DNA of 64,000 nt from an uncultured Alphaproteobacteria bacterium (GCA_902621305.1 CACNLM010000007.1:19900-83899); one strand, 5' to 3'. Positions 1 through 9,121 are shown, counted from the first letter of the stretch. The notes: generated from the sequence alone by a model not told the origin. Program-made: numbers and translations.

Positions 1-1157
1 CTAGCGGAACCACTGGAATACCAAAATGTATTGTTCACAGTTCTGGTGGAGCGCTAATACAGCACAAAAAAGAACATGTACTTCATTGTGATATTAATGA
101 AAAGGATAGAGTTTTTTACTTTACTACTTGTGGATGGATGATGTGGAATTGGTTAGTTTCTGCTTTAGCATCAAAAGCAACAATAATTTTATATGATGGG
201 TCACCTTTTATCCCCAATAATAAACATCTTTTTGAAATAGCAGAAGAAGAAGGCATTAATTTTTTTGGCACTGGTGCAAAATTTTTAGATACTTTAAAAA
301 ATAATAACATCAAAATTAAGGAAAGTTTTAAATTAAATAGTTTAAATACATTAGCTTCAACAGGATCTCCTTTAGTCAATGAATCATTTGAATACGTTTA
401 TGAAAACATAAAATCAAATATCCATCTTGAGTCTATAAGCGGTGGCACTGATTTAGTTTCGTGTTTTGTCACCGGTAATCCATTAATGGATGTCTATAGC
501 GGTGAAATTCAGTGTAAAGCTCTTGGAATGGATGTTGATGTATTTGATGAAAAAGGAAATTCGATTGAAAATCAAAAGGGAGAACTAGTGTGTAAGTCAT
601 CTTTCCCATCAATGCCATTATATTTTTGGAACGATCATGATAATAAAAAATATTTTAATTCTTATTTTAGTAAATATAAAAACATTTGGTATCATGGAGA
701 TTATATTAAAAAAACTATAAATGGTGGTTATGTTATTTATGGCCGATCAGATGCAACTCTAAATTCTGGAGGAGTAAGAATAGGAACTTCAGAAATTTAT
801 AGAGTAATTGAAAATATTACAGAAGTTCAGGAATCTGTTGCTGTCGAATATAAATTAAAAAATGATACACAAATCATATTATTTGTTGTCTTGAATAAAA
901 ATTTTGAATTTAATGAAAATTTAAGGTCTAAAATAATAGATGAAATAAAAATTAATCTTTCTCACAAGCATATTCCCTCACAAATATATGCTATAAGTGA
1001 AATACCAAGAACTAGAAGTGGTAAAATAGTTGAAATTTTAATTAAAAAATTAATTAATGGTGAAAGTATTGAAAATGAAGAATCATTGGCAAATCCAGAA
1101 TGTTTAAAAGAATTCGAATTAGTATATAAAAAATTAAAGAATAATTATGCCAAATAG
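1..1157 (+). CDS. Acetoacetyl-CoA synthetase (acetoacetate-CoA ligase), 5' end outside the window
   Basis: This ATP-dependent ligase activates acetoacetate to acetoacetyl-CoA in the cytoplasm. The reading frame is open from base 3 and so enters from outside the window. About 385 residues are visible, against roughly 650 for the whole family. The first residues are the adenylate-forming P-loop SGTTGIPK. GWMMWNW follows, as in acetoacetyl-CoA synthetases, and near the C-terminus RTRSGK supplies the conserved lysine used for adenylation. An acetyl- or propionyl-CoA synthetase is less likely, because the sequence around the P-loop and GGTD is of the acetoacetyl type. The stop overlaps the start of the next gene by 11 bp, so the two are probably co-transcribed. 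Confidence 0.88.
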   Translation, partial: SGTTGIPKCIVHSSGGALIQHKKEHVLHCDINEKDRVFYFTTCGWMMWNWLVSALASKATIILYDGSPFIPNNKHLFEIAEEEGINFFGTGAKFLDTLKNNNIKIKESFKLNSLNTLASTGSPLVNESFEYVYENIKSNIHLESISGGTDLVSCFVTGNPLMDVYSGEIQCKALGMDVDVFDEKGNSIENQKGELVCKSSFPSMPLYFWNDHDNKKYFNSYFSKYKNIWYHGDYIKKTINGGYVIYGRSDATLNSGGVRIGTSEIYRVIENITEVQESVAVEYKLKNDTQIILFVVLNKNFEFNENLRSKIIDEIKINLSHKHIPSQIYAISEIPRTRSGKIVEILIKKLINGESIENEESLANPECLKEFELVYKKLKNNYAK

Positions 1158-2133
1158 AGTTGTAGTCAGTAAACTAGGTGGTCCAGAAGTTTTAAAATAT
1201 GAAAACTATGACTTACCTAAAAATGTTGAAGAAAATATGGTCAGAATTAACCAAACTTCAATTGGTATTAATTACATAGATACGTATCATAGAACAGGAA
1301 TATACCCATTACCTGTAGAAATCCCTTTTTGTTTAGGAGTAGAAGCAGCAGGAGATGTTATAGAAATTGGAGATAATGTATCGAACTTAAAAGTTGGTGA
1401 TAGAGTAGCTTACTCCTTTAGCCCTCCAATTGGTGCTTATTGCGAAGTTAGAGATTTTGATGCTCAAAGAGTTGTAAAATTACCAGAATATATTTCAAAT
1501 GATGAAGCTGCTTCAATATTATTACAGGGAATGACCGTCGAATACCTTTTTGAAAGATTGTATAAATTACAACAAGATGAAGTTTTTTTATTTCATGCAG
1601 CAGCAGGAGGTGTTGGACTAATTGCTAGTCAATGGGCAAAATCCATAGGAGCTAAAATGATAGGTACTGTTAGCACTGATGAAAAAGTGTCATTAGCAAA
1701 AAAAAATGGATGTGAATTCACTATTAATTATAAACAAGAGGATGTTCATAGTAATGTTTTAAAATTAACAAACAATGAAGGAGTGAATGTTGTTTATGAT
1801 GGAGTGGGCAAAGATACATTTGATATATCTTTAAAATGCTTAAAATTTAGAGGACTAATGGTATCTTTTGGACAATCTTCCGGAATGGTAAATGATGTAA
1901 ATCTTCATAGTACATTTAATCCTAAAAGTTTATATTATACTAGACCAACATTAATGCATTACATTCGTAATTCAGAAGAGCTGGCAGAATGTAGCAACAA
2001 ATTGTTTTCAAAAATTAAAAATAAAGAAATTAAACCTAATATATTCAAAAAATTTAAGTTATCTGAAGCTAGTGAGGCTCATGAGTTAATTCAATCAAGG
2101 AGTTCGGTAGGGTCAATAATTCTATGCCCCTAA
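1147..2133 (+). CDS. qor: NADPH:quinone oxidoreductase, zinc-independent MDR family
   Basis: This 328-residue medium-chain reductase has the same length as E. coli Qor (327). It has the N-terminal GroES-like domain with GVEAAGDV near residues 64-71. The nucleotide-binding motif HAAAGGVGL is at residues 150-158, and a Rossmann fold follows. The zinc cysteines of alcohol dehydrogenases are absent, which fits the quinone-reductase branch. The family reduces quinones or alpha,beta-unsaturated carbonyls with NADPH. Its ATG lies inside the end of the acetoacetyl-CoA synthetase gene, which suggests translational coupling. The exact substrate cannot be read from sequence. Confidence 0.88.
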   Translation: MPNRVVVSKLGGPEVLKYENYDLPKNVEENMVRINQTSIGINYIDTYHRTGIYPLPVEIPFCLGVEAAGDVIEIGDNVSNLKVGDRVAYSFSPPIGAYCEVRDFDAQRVVKLPEYISNDEAASILLQGMTVEYLFERLYKLQQDEVFLFHAAAGGVGLIASQWAKSIGAKMIGTVSTDEKVSLAKKNGCEFTINYKQEDVHSNVLKLTNNEGVNVVYDGVGKDTFDISLKCLKFRGLMVSFGQSSGMVNDVNLHSTFNPKSLYYTRPTLMHYIRNSEELAECSNKLFSKIKNKEIKPNIFKKFKLSEASEAHELIQSRSSVGSIILCP

Positions 2134-2138
2134 ATTAG

Positions 2139-2213
2139 TGGCATCCCCTAGGAGAGTCGAACTCCTCTTTTCAGGATGAAAACCTGATGTCCTAACCGAT
2201 AGACGAAGGGGAC
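2139..2213 (-). tRNA. tRNA-Glu (anticodon UUC)
   Basis: On the minus strand a 75-nt cloverleaf begins GUCCCCUUCGUC. The seven-base acceptor stem closes with one G-U pair, and the anticodon loop is UUUUCAU, giving anticodon UUC. A GTTCGAC T-loop is present and CCA is encoded in the DNA (complement of 2139-2141). The gene sits between the convergent ends of qor and recJ. Confidence 0.97.
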
Positions 2214-2257
2214 ACGTTGTTGGTATATAGTAGATATTTTGATTTTTTTCAAATTAT

Positions 2258-4003
2258 TTAATTGATTACTTTCACGTCATGGATCAGTATTTGGGGCATC
2301 TTACTACTTGAGAAGTTATCTTTTTTAATAGAACACAAAATATGAAATTTAAATTTATTAAACTTCAAAAGATAATCACCAATAAGGGTATTTATACTGT
2401 TGAATGATATACCTTTTAAATTTTCACCTAAATCATTTTTAAAAAAAATTAAAATATGTTTATTTTTTATATTTTTAACCTGATCAATTACTATATCTTT
2501 GATTAAAAATTGAGGTTCTTCATTACCTTTACCGTGAGGTTCTAATAATTCTAAATTATCTAAAAAAACTTTGTTTATTTGATTTACAGAAATTTCACTG
2601 TCATAAAATATTTTTTTTTCAAAAAAATTATCATGATATGAATCAAATTTTTTAACTAAAAATTTATCTATTTTGCCTAATTTTTTTTTATCAATTTTTA
2701 AGCCTACGGCCATTTTATGACCACCACCATCTTCTATTAAATCATTAGCCTTAAGTTCAAGAACAATACTACCAATATCAATTTGATCTATAGATCTGCC
2801 TGAGCCAGATCCAATATTATTAATAAAAGAAAATACAAATGTAGGCTTATTATAAATAGCTACTAGTTTACTAGCAACGATACCTAAAACACCTTGGTGC
2901 CAATTCTCTTTATAAACAATAATAAATTTTTTATTTTCTTCATCTTTTATTTGCTCAATTGCTTCATTGAATATATTTTGTTCAATTAATTTTCTTTTTT
3001 CATTAATTAAAAATAGTTTTCTAGATATAGTTTCTATTTCAGAATCATCATTTGATATCAGAAGTTTAGAGGATAAAGAAGAGTCATCAATTCTACTCGC
3101 AGCATTAATTTGTGGCCCTAAGACAAAACCAATATCTTTAGCTAAAGGTTCATGGTTTATATTAGAGTTATCTAATATTTTTGTTATCGATTTATTTTTT
3201 CGACTTCTAATGAGCTCCAAACCTTTACTAACAATTGATCTATTATAATTGTTAATATTAACAATATCACAAATTGTTCCAACAGCTACTAAGTCTAAAT
3301 ATGACATCAAATTTGGTTCTTTTATATTTGTAAATAATTTTAATTCTCTAATTTGTTTTCTCAATCCCATTAAAAAAAGAAAAGTTACTGCTACTGCTGC
3401 AAAGTCTTTATAATCATTATTTTCATCAAATCTATTTGGATTAATTAACGAATGAACTTTTGGAAGTTTTAATTCACTTAAATGATGATCTATAACTATA
3501 ACTTCAATATTATTGTAATTAGGTAAATCAATTGAGTTAAACGCTGATGTACCACAATCAAGTGTAAACAAGAGTTTAATATTTTCATCAAGCATTTCAT
3601 TCATTAGTCTAATATTTGGACCATAACCCTCTGATAATCTATTAGGTATTTTACAAACAAGATTATTGGTAAAATTATTTAAAAATTTATATAAAATTGA
3701 AGCAGAAGTAGATCCATCAACATCATAATCAGCAATTATTCCAATCTTTTCATTATTTTTTAAAGCCTCAATACATCTCTCAATTCCTTTTTTCATATCT
3801 TTAAGTTCAAAAGGATCAGGAAGATTATTTAAAAGATTAGGTTTTATATAATTATCATAGTTTTCTTCGAAGACACCTCTTGAAATTAGAAGTTTTGAAA
3901 AAATTTTAGATATTGATTTATTTTGTGAAAGAGCTTCAATATGCTTAAAGTCTATTTGCTTTTCTTCCCAAAATTTATCGGATAATGATTTTTCAGTATT
4001 CAC
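2258..4003 (-). CDS. recJ: Single-stranded-DNA-specific 5'-3' exonuclease RecJ
   Basis: RecJ degrades single-stranded DNA 5' to 3' in recombination and mismatch repair. The 581-residue protein shows the DHH phosphoesterase metal-binding motifs ADYDVDGSTS (D92, D94, D96) and VIDHHLSE (D172-H174). The C-terminal DHHA1 signature GGGHKMAVGL and an OB-like C-terminal part follow. Length is normal for alphaproteobacteria. It follows hom by 5 bp and is the last gene of the rplM-rpsI-argC-hom-recJ run. In many alphaproteobacteria glpX lies between hom and recJ; here it is absent. Confidence 0.95.
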   Translation of the reverse strand: MNTEKSLSDKFWEEKQIDFKHIEALSQNKSISKIFSKLLISRGVFEENYDNYIKPNLLNNLPDPFELKDMKKGIERCIEALKNNEKIGIIADYDVDGSTSASILYKFLNNFTNNLVCKIPNRLSEGYGPNIRLMNEMLDENIKLLFTLDCGTSAFNSIDLPNYNNIEVIVIDHHLSELKLPKVHSLINPNRFDENNDYKDFAAVAVTFLFLMGLRKQIRELKLFTNIKEPNLMSYLDLVAVGTICDIVNINNYNRSIVSKGLELIRSRKNKSITKILDNSNINHEPLAKDIGFVLGPQINAASRIDDSSLSSKLLISNDDSEIETISRKLFLINEKRKLIEQNIFNEAIEQIKDEENKKFIIVYKENWHQGVLGIVASKLVAIYNKPTFVFSFINNIGSGSGRSIDQIDIGSIVLELKANDLIEDGGGHKMAVGLKIDKKKLGKIDKFLVKKFDSYHDNFFEKKIFYDSEISVNQINKVFLDNLELLEPHGKGNEEPQFLIKDIVIDQVKNIKNKHILIFFKNDLGENLKGISFNSINTLIGDYLLKFNKFKFHILCSIKKDNFSSSKMPQILIHDVKVIN

Positions 4004-4008
4004 ACTAA

Positions 4009-5307
4009 TTAATTATCATGAATTGCAAGAACAGTAATTTTTTCTTTTACAAATTCTAAACCTTCAATTTTATTAATTACATTACTTAATTTTTCTTTCT
4101 GAATATTATGAGTGGTTATTATAATAGGTATAGGTTTATCTGCTTCAGAACTCTCTGGAAGTTGAAGTATTTTTTTAACAGATATATCAAAATCACTAAA
4201 ATAATTAGTAATTGATGAGAGAACACCAGGTTTGTCTTCTGTCATTATTCTTAGGTAATAGCTATTAATTATATTTTCTGCTGAATATTTTTCAAAGGTT
4301 TTTAACTTATCAATTTTAAAACCTAAATTATCAAATTTTTCATTCTGAGATATATCATATAAATCAGACAAGACAGAGCTGGCAGTTGGTTTCCCACCTG
4401 CTCCTTCACCCTCTAAAAATAAATTTTCTAGATGTATAGTTTCAATATTAATCGCATTAAGCGCATTATCAACATTTGCTAAGGGATTATCCATTGAAAC
4501 TAATTTTGGTGAAGTAAAGTTTAAAATCTTTCCTTCAATTATGCTAGCTTCAGATATTAATTTTATCTTATACCCTAATTTTTCAGCAAAATTAATATCT
4601 TCAATTTTAATATTTGAAATTCCTTCAATATAATTATTATTAAAGTTTAAATTTGATTTAAAACATAGAGTTGATAATATTGTTAGCTTGTGCGCTGCAT
4701 CATATCCGCCAATATCTAATTTTGATTCCTGATCAGAAGTAAATCCTTTATCTTTAGCAACTTTAAGAACTGCATCAAAGGACAAATTATCTTGTTGCAT
4801 TTTTGTTAAAATGTAATTTGTAGTTCCATTTAAAATCCCAGAAATTTTATTAATTCTATCTAAACTAATAGAATTTTTTATTGTTTTTATTACTGGTATA
4901 CCGCCTGCAACAGCAGCTTCATATGATAAAGCTAGTGAATGTGTATTAGCTAATTTAAATAATTCTTTTCCATGATTAGCTATTAAAGCTTTATTACCTG
5001 TTACAACATGTTTTTTATTTTTTAATGCTGTTTCAATAATTTCATAGCTAATTCCTTTTTCTTCACCAATTAATTCAACAATTACGTTACAATTATCATC
5101 TTTAGACATTTCTCTTGGGTCATCATACCAAGTATAGTTTGATATATTAAAATTTCTTTTCTTATTTTTTGTTCTTGCAGATATTCCAACTATGTTCAGT
5201 TCTATATCTGTTTTATCAAAGAAATAATTTTTATTTTCTTCAATTGTTTCAACTAGTGCTGATCCAACATTTCCCAATCCCGCTATACCAATATTAAGTT
5301 TACTCAT
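4009..5307 (-). CDS. hom: Homoserine dehydrogenase with C-terminal ACT domain
   Basis: The enzyme reduces aspartate semialdehyde to homoserine with NAD(P)H, the branch point to threonine and methionine. The 432-residue protein starts with the Rossmann motif GIAGLGNVGSALV. It has the catalytic-domain landmarks GNKALIANHGKE, AAVAGGIPVIKT and GILNGTTNYIL. It ends in an ACT domain (about residues 345-430), which in this family senses threonine for feedback inhibition. It is a stand-alone enzyme, not fused to aspartokinase. It lies 8 bp downstream of the small lipoprotein gene in one operon. Confidence 0.95.
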   Translation of the reverse strand: MSKLNIGIAGLGNVGSALVETIEENKNYFFDKTDIELNIVGISARTKNKKRNFNISNYTWYDDPREMSKDDNCNVIVELIGEEKGISYEIIETALKNKKHVVTGNKALIANHGKELFKLANTHSLALSYEAAVAGGIPVIKTIKNSISLDRINKISGILNGTTNYILTKMQQDNLSFDAVLKVAKDKGFTSDQESKLDIGGYDAAHKLTILSTLCFKSNLNFNNNYIEGISNIKIEDINFAEKLGYKIKLISEASIIEGKILNFTSPKLVSMDNPLANVDNALNAINIETIHLENLFLEGEGAGGKPTASSVLSDLYDISQNEKFDNLGFKIDKLKTFEKYSAENIINSYYLRIMTEDKPGVLSSITNYFSDFDISVKKILQLPESSEADKPIPIIITTHNIQKEKLSNVINKIEGLEFVKEKITVLAIHDN

Positions 5308-5315
5308 AACTAAAT

Positions 5316-5501
5316 TTAACTTTTATAATCATTAATACATTTATCTATATCTTTTTTATCAGTATTAGAAATACTACAATAATCTAATAATTCTTCATCA
5401 GTTAATTTGGTGTCTTTAAAATTAGGAACATTATCAATATCAGGATATCCGCATGAAACGATAAAAAAAGAAAGAAGGAAAACTGTAAAATATTTAATCA
5501 T
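5316..5501 (-). CDS. Small predicted lipoprotein of unknown function
   Basis: This 61-residue protein begins with a short basic and hydrophobic signal (MIKYFTVFLLSFFIVSC). The lipobox is IVSC, so about 45 residues would remain after processing and lipidation. The mature part is acidic and contains two further cysteines (YCSIS and KCIND) that could form a disulfide in the periplasm. Its ATG overlaps the argC stop as ATGA, and hom follows closely, so it is probably a translated operon member. I do not recognise the family. It could be a lineage-specific envelope protein. Confidence 0.6.
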   Translation of the reverse strand: MIKYFTVFLLSFFIVSCGYPDIDNVPNFKDTKLTDEELLDYCSISNTDKKDIDKCINDYKS

Positions 5502-6526
5502 ACTAAAGATACTGTTTCTTGAATATTTTCTGCTATATTAAAGCATTGTACTGCTTGACCAGCAGCACCTTTGATTAGGTTATCTATTGCGCTAACAATA
5601 ATAATTTTATCCTCACTATGATGATTAAAAATTTTAATTTTACAATAATTAGAATTTTGAACAGAAAAAAAATCAAGGATTTCATCATTATCGATATATT
5701 TTATAAAAGGATTTATTTTTTGTAAGTCTTTGAATAGATTTATGACTTCAGTTTTTTTTATACTATTATTGAGATTGCAATAAATTGTAGAAATCATACC
5801 TCTAAAATTTGGGAGAATGTGAGGATTAAATGAAAACTTTACTTCATTTTCTGAACTATGTTTATTAAGTTCTTGTTTAATTTCTGCAATATGTCTGTGA
5901 TTATTTGTATTATAATTGTAAAAATTATAATCATTTTTTGATTTCATTTTATTGAAATCAAATTTCTTTCCTGCTCCACTATAACCTGATTTAGAATCAA
6001 TAATTATATTTTTGGTATCAATTAATTTATTTTTAATTAAAGGTATTAATGGTAATAAAATAGAAGTTGGATAACATCCAGGTACCGCTATATTTTTTGA
6101 ATTTTCTATTTTATCTCTATTTATTTCAGCGAGACCGTAGATAAAATTGTTTAAATGCTCTTTGCACTCATGTTTATTGCCATAGTTTTCTTTATATACA
6201 TCAAAATTATCTAATCTAAAGTCAGCTGATAAATCTATAATATTAATTTTATTAAAATATTTTTTTACATATTTATTAGATACTGCATGAGGTAAAGCTA
6301 AAAAAACATAATCACTATCATCAGTATTAAAATTATTATTTGGTCTTAAAAGAGGAAGTTGATTATATTCTTGTGTATTATCAATATTATTTAGATAACT
6401 GTCATGAATAGTTTCTGATCCAAGAAAATTTATATCTACGTAAGAATGATTTGATAGGATTTTTACTAACTCCATTCCAACATAGCCTGTTGAGCCTAAA
6501 ACGGCCGCTCTAATTTTATTTTTCAT
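5498..6526 (-). CDS. argC: N-acetyl-gamma-glutamyl-phosphate reductase
   Basis: ArgC catalyses the third step of arginine synthesis, reducing N-acetylglutamyl phosphate with NADPH to the semialdehyde. The 342-residue protein opens with AAVLGSTGYVGMELVKIL, the Rossmann nucleotide site. It carries the active-site cysteine at C151 in AVPGCYPTS. The motifs LALPHAVS and DLSADFRL are typical of ArgC. The position directly behind rplM-rpsI is a standard alphaproteobacterial arrangement. Only 6 bp separate it from rpsI. Confidence 0.96.
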   Translation of the reverse strand: MKNKIRAAVLGSTGYVGMELVKILSNHSYVDINFLGSETIHDSYLNNIDNTQEYNQLPLLRPNNNFNTDDSDYVFLALPHAVSNKYVKKYFNKINIIDLSADFRLDNFDVYKENYGNKHECKEHLNNFIYGLAEINRDKIENSKNIAVPGCYPTSILLPLIPLIKNKLIDTKNIIIDSKSGYSGAGKKFDFNKMKSKNDYNFYNYNTNNHRHIAEIKQELNKHSSENEVKFSFNPHILPNFRGMISTIYCNLNNSIKKTEVINLFKDLQKINPFIKYIDNDEILDFFSVQNSNYCKIKIFNHHSEDKIIIVSAIDNLIKGAAGQAVQCFNIAENIQETVSLV

Positions 6527-6532
6527 GAAAAT

Positions 6533-6961
6533 TTATCTTTTAGAGAATTGGTAACTTCGTCTGGCTTTAGCTAAACCAGCTTTTTTTCTTTCAACAACTC
6601 TTGGATCTCTAGTAAGAAAACCAACTTTTTTGAGAGGTGGTCTATTTGATTGATCGTATAAACTTAATGCTTTGCTAATACCATGTCTTATAGCACCAGC
6701 TTGACCTGAAAGGCCGCCACCTTTTACTGAAGCCATAATCTCATAAGAATTGTCAGCTTTAATGACATCTAAAGGTTGGTTAACTATCATTTGTAGTACA
6801 GGTCTTGAAAAGTATTTATCTAGAGATTTGCCATTAATTTTAATTTCACCACTACCTCTTTTTAACCACACTCTTGCAATAGAATTTTTTCTTTTTCCAG
6901 TAGCGTAAGCTCTTTCTTTATTGTCTAGGATATTTTCATTTTGATTTTCTTGATTTTCCAT
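6533..6961 (-). CDS. rpsI: 30S ribosomal protein S9
   Basis: S9 binds the 3' domain of 16S rRNA, and its C-terminal tail reaches the P-site tRNA. The 142-residue protein ends in the characteristic basic tail [11 protein letters not shown]. It contains GRGSGE-like and [15 protein letters not shown] segments of the family. The first ~17 residues are an acidic/amide-rich extension before [14 protein letters not shown]. It follows rplM after only 2 bp. Confidence 0.98.
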   Translation of the reverse strand: MENQENQNENILDNKERAYATGKRKNSIARVWLKRGSGEIKINGKSLDKYFSRPVLQMIVNQPLDVIKADNSYEIMASVKGGGLSGQAGAIRHGISKALSLYDQSNRPPLKKVGFLTRDPRVVERKKAGLAKARRSYQFSKR

Positions 6962-6963
6962 AA

Positions 6964-7422
6964 TTAAATTTTATTTTTATTATTCATTGATGCTATATCA
7001 ATTATTTGAGGATTTTGAGCTTCATGTTTATGATTTTCATCTCTGTAAATCTTGCAATTAGATAATTGTTGTCTTCCTAATGGTCCTCTAGGGATCATTC
7101 TTTTTATTGCAAGTTTGATCATTTCATCAGATTTGTTTTTTTCTTTCATTTTATTAGGAGTTGTCTCTTTTATTCCTCCTGGGTATCCAGTGTGTCTGTA
7201 ATATATTTTATTATCAGCTTTTTTGCCTTTTAGATGAATTTTATCAGAATTGATTATAATCAAATTATCACCACAGTCTTGGTTGGGGGTATATTCAGGC
7301 TTATTTTTACCTCTGAGGATATTTGCAGAGATAACAGCAAGTCTTCCTAAAACTGCGTCTTTAGCATCAATTAAGACCCACTTTTTTTTAATATCACTTT
7401 TTTTTAAAGAGAATGTTTTCAT
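6964..7422 (-). CDS. rplM: 50S ribosomal protein L13
   Basis: L13 is an early-assembling large-subunit protein. The 152-residue protein has family landmarks [15 protein letters not shown] near the start, [19 protein letters not shown], the YRHTGYPGG turn and [10 protein letters not shown]. It begins the minus-strand operon rplM-rpsI-argC-lipoprotein-hom-recJ. A good promoter lies immediately upstream with almost no 5' leader (see the promoter entry), so translation may start on a nearly leaderless mRNA. Confidence 0.98.
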   Translation of the reverse strand: MKTFSLKKSDIKKKWVLIDAKDAVLGRLAVISANILRGKNKPEYTPNQDCGDNLIIINSDKIHLKGKKADNKIYYRHTGYPGGIKETTPNKMKEKNKSDEMIKLAIKRMIPRGPLGRQQLSNCKIYRDENHKHEAQNPQIIDIASMNNKNKI

Positions 7423-7430
7423 CGCGAGCT

Positions 7431-7459
7431 CAAATACATATATTGAAAAATTAAGTCAA
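7431..7459 (-). promoter_or_regulatory. Sigma-70-type promoter for rplM-rpsI operon
   Basis: Read on the minus strand, TTGACT (7459-7454) and TATTTG (7436-7431) are separated by 17 bp. The ATG of rplM starts at 7422. The expected transcription start would then fall within a few bases of the start codon. No Shine-Dalgarno sequence is visible in the short gap. Confidence 0.5.
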
Positions 7460-7467
7460 TAATTTAA

Positions 7468-7499
7468 TAAAAAAAACCCTCTAATTAGAGGGTTTTTTA
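7468..7499 (-). terminator. Intrinsic terminator downstream of proteorhodopsin
   Basis: A stem of AACCCTCT paired with AGAGGGTT around an AATT loop is followed by a U-run when read on the minus strand. The + strand also has a T-run after the stem, so the element could act in both directions. It lies 20 bp after the proteorhodopsin stop and before the rplM promoter, so it insulates the two units. Confidence 0.85.
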
Positions 7500-7518
7500 A
7501 AGATTTATAAGTATTTAA

Positions 7519-8283
7519 TTATGCAGTAGCTGAGTCTTTAGCAGCAGCATTCCAGATAATTAAACCGAATAAGATTTTATTAATAAAATCAGCAAGGTTA
7601 TAGATCCAGTTTAGAGTATCAGCATCAACTGAACCCATCATTAGACCAAATACATATCCAAGAGGATAAATTGCCCAACCAACTAATACAATTAATCTCA
7701 TTGCATTAAATGCGGAAGTTACTGATTCTTTAGTTGTAGCAGCCTGACTTGCTTCACCTCGGAAAATTTCCCAAATGATTACTGCCCAACCGATCATACC
7801 AATGATGAAACCAAGTAATACCGAAATATGACCTGCTTCTCCGAGGTATCCACCAACTATCATAACAAGTGTACCAATAAGCAATCTGTAAAAAGCGCCA
7901 CTTGATACAGCTGCTCCGGCAGCTACTAGAATTAAAAAGAATTCAACCATTTGAAGTGGAACAGTTAAAATCCAATCAATATATCTATATACAGTTGGAG
8001 ATTCGCCTGTAGCAACCCAAAAGTCTCTCATATACATGTAATGTACAGCGGCTATAAAAGTAATTAGCCCTGCAACAACCATTGAGGTTCTCCATTTTGA
8101 AGAAACTCTCATACCTTCATAAAAGAAGAAAATAGTAGATGCCCACATTCCGATTGAAACAATCCAAAAAGTAATACCTACGAAATCACCTTCACCTAAG
8201 AAAGTATCGGCAGCAAATGCTGGAACAGCAATAAATGCTATTGTTGCAGCAATGATACCTAATAGACTAGTCTTATTTAACAT
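7519..8283 (-). CDS. Proteorhodopsin, light-driven proton pump, blue-tuned type
   Basis: This seven-helix retinal protein pumps protons outward across the inner membrane in light. The 254-residue sequence has a cleavable-looking signal ending AFA/AD. By alignment to green proteorhodopsin, the proton acceptor is D103 in RYIDW and its partner is H81. The proton donor is E114, and the retinal Schiff-base lysine is K236 in DFINKILFG. The spectral tuning position is Q111 (TVPLQMVEF), the residue associated with blue absorption in clear ocean water. The gene stands alone: no carotenoid or retinal-cleavage gene is next to it. It has a strong Shine-Dalgarno sequence and its own terminator, which suggests high expression. 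Confidence 0.97.
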   Translation of the reverse strand: MLNKTSLLGIIAATIAFIAVPAFAADTFLGEGDFVGITFWIVSIGMWASTIFFFYEGMRVSSKWRTSMVVAGLITFIAAVHYMYMRDFWVATGESPTVYRYIDWILTVPLQMVEFFLILVAAGAAVSSGAFYRLLIGTLVMIVGGYLGEAGHISVLLGFIIGMIGWAVIIWEIFRGEASQAATTKESVTSAFNAMRLIVLVGWAIYPLGYVFGLMMGSVDADTLNWIYNLADFINKILFGLIIWNAAAKDSATA

Positions 8284-8288
8284 AAAAA

Positions 8289-8294
8289 CTCCTT
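8289..8294 (-). promoter_or_regulatory. Strong ribosome binding site of proteorhodopsin
   Basis: AAGGAG on the minus strand lies 5 nt before the ATG. The surrounding TAAGGAGTTTTTA is shared with the hppA leader at 13430-13442, whereas most genes in the window have weak or no Shine-Dalgarno sequence. Confidence 0.75.
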
Positions 8295-8439
8295 ATAGTT
8301 TGTTTCCTTACTAATAAGATGAGGTTCATATATTTTAATTGACGCATAAATAAAACATTAAAAATAACTTTTTTTTTGGTATTTTTTGTATAATTTTTTT
8401 ATTTAAATAACTGAAATATATGTATTTTTTTTTATTTAT

Positions 8440-8823
8440 TTATTTTTTATCGTTCTTATTCAACAATAATCTCATTTTATTAAGAATCTGTACAGCTTTT
8501 TTTGTTATATCAGCTTCTCTCAAGTTTGCATTATTTATACCATCATAAATGGCAATTTTATTATTTGTAGAAATAATTTTTTGAGCCAATTTAATTGAAT
8601 AATTTTGTTTATCACCTTCGTAAAGAATATTTTTAAGTTTTTTTAATGTTTTAATATTTTCATTATTAAAATATCTCGTACCACCTTTACTTTTGGTTGA
8701 AAGACCTTCAATTCTAAATTTATTTGTTTTAGGATCTATAGAATCCCAATATCTTATCTTGTATTCTTCAATTCCAAGCATTTCTGATACTTCAGAAATA
8801 TTAAGGTATTTTTTTTTAATCAT
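8440..8823 (-). CDS. MerR-family transcriptional regulator of the plsX-ihfA operon
   Basis: The 127-residue protein has an N-terminal MerR winged-helix domain. Its markers are LNISEVSEMLGI as the recognition helix, YKIRYWDS in place of the usual LRYWE, and GGTRYFNNENIKTL. A short C-terminal helix follows, with no obvious metal-binding cysteines. In Alphaproteobacteria a MerR-like protein conserved downstream of ihfA is common, and its effector is unknown. The start overlaps the end of ihfA by 8 bp. Confidence 0.88.
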   Translation of the reverse strand: MIKKKYLNISEVSEMLGIEEYKIRYWDSIDPKTNKFRIEGLSTKSKGGTRYFNNENIKTLKKLKNILYEGDKQNYSIKLAQKIISTNNKIAIYDGINNANLREADITKKAVQILNKMRLLLNKNDKK

Positions 8824-9121
8824 TTAAGTTGTCATTGATATATCTTAGTAAAACTTTACTAGCTTTAAAAGTTACTACATTTCTACTTGATATATTATAT
8901 TCTTCTTTAGTTTTTGGATTTCTTCCTATTCTATTATTCTTTTTTACAAGTTTAAAAGTTCCTAAATTGTGAATCTTTACTATTTGATCAACTTTAAGAC
9001 CTTCAATAATTACATCAAAAATATCATTAACCAAATCCAAACAAAGTTTTCTATTGAATCCAAAATCATTTTGCATAGCTTCAGCAATTTCATCCCTAGA
9101 AATATTTTGTTTTCCAATCAT
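8816..9121 (-). CDS. ihfA: Integration host factor subunit alpha
   Basis: IHF bends DNA in transcription, replication and recombination. The 101-residue protein has the DNABII fold. Markers are MIGKQNISRDEIAEAM at the N-terminus, LGTFKLVKKNNRIGRNPKT with the arm sequence, and VVTFKASKVL at the C-terminal end. The alpha rather than beta call rests on its place after plsX and before the MerR gene. Its ATG overlaps the plsX stop as ATGA. Confidence 0.92.
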   Translation of the reverse strand: MIGKQNISRDEIAEAMQNDFGFNRKLCLDLVNDIFDVIIEGLKVDQIVKIHNLGTFKLVKKNNRIGRNPKTKEEYNISSRNVVTFKASKVLLRYINDNLND

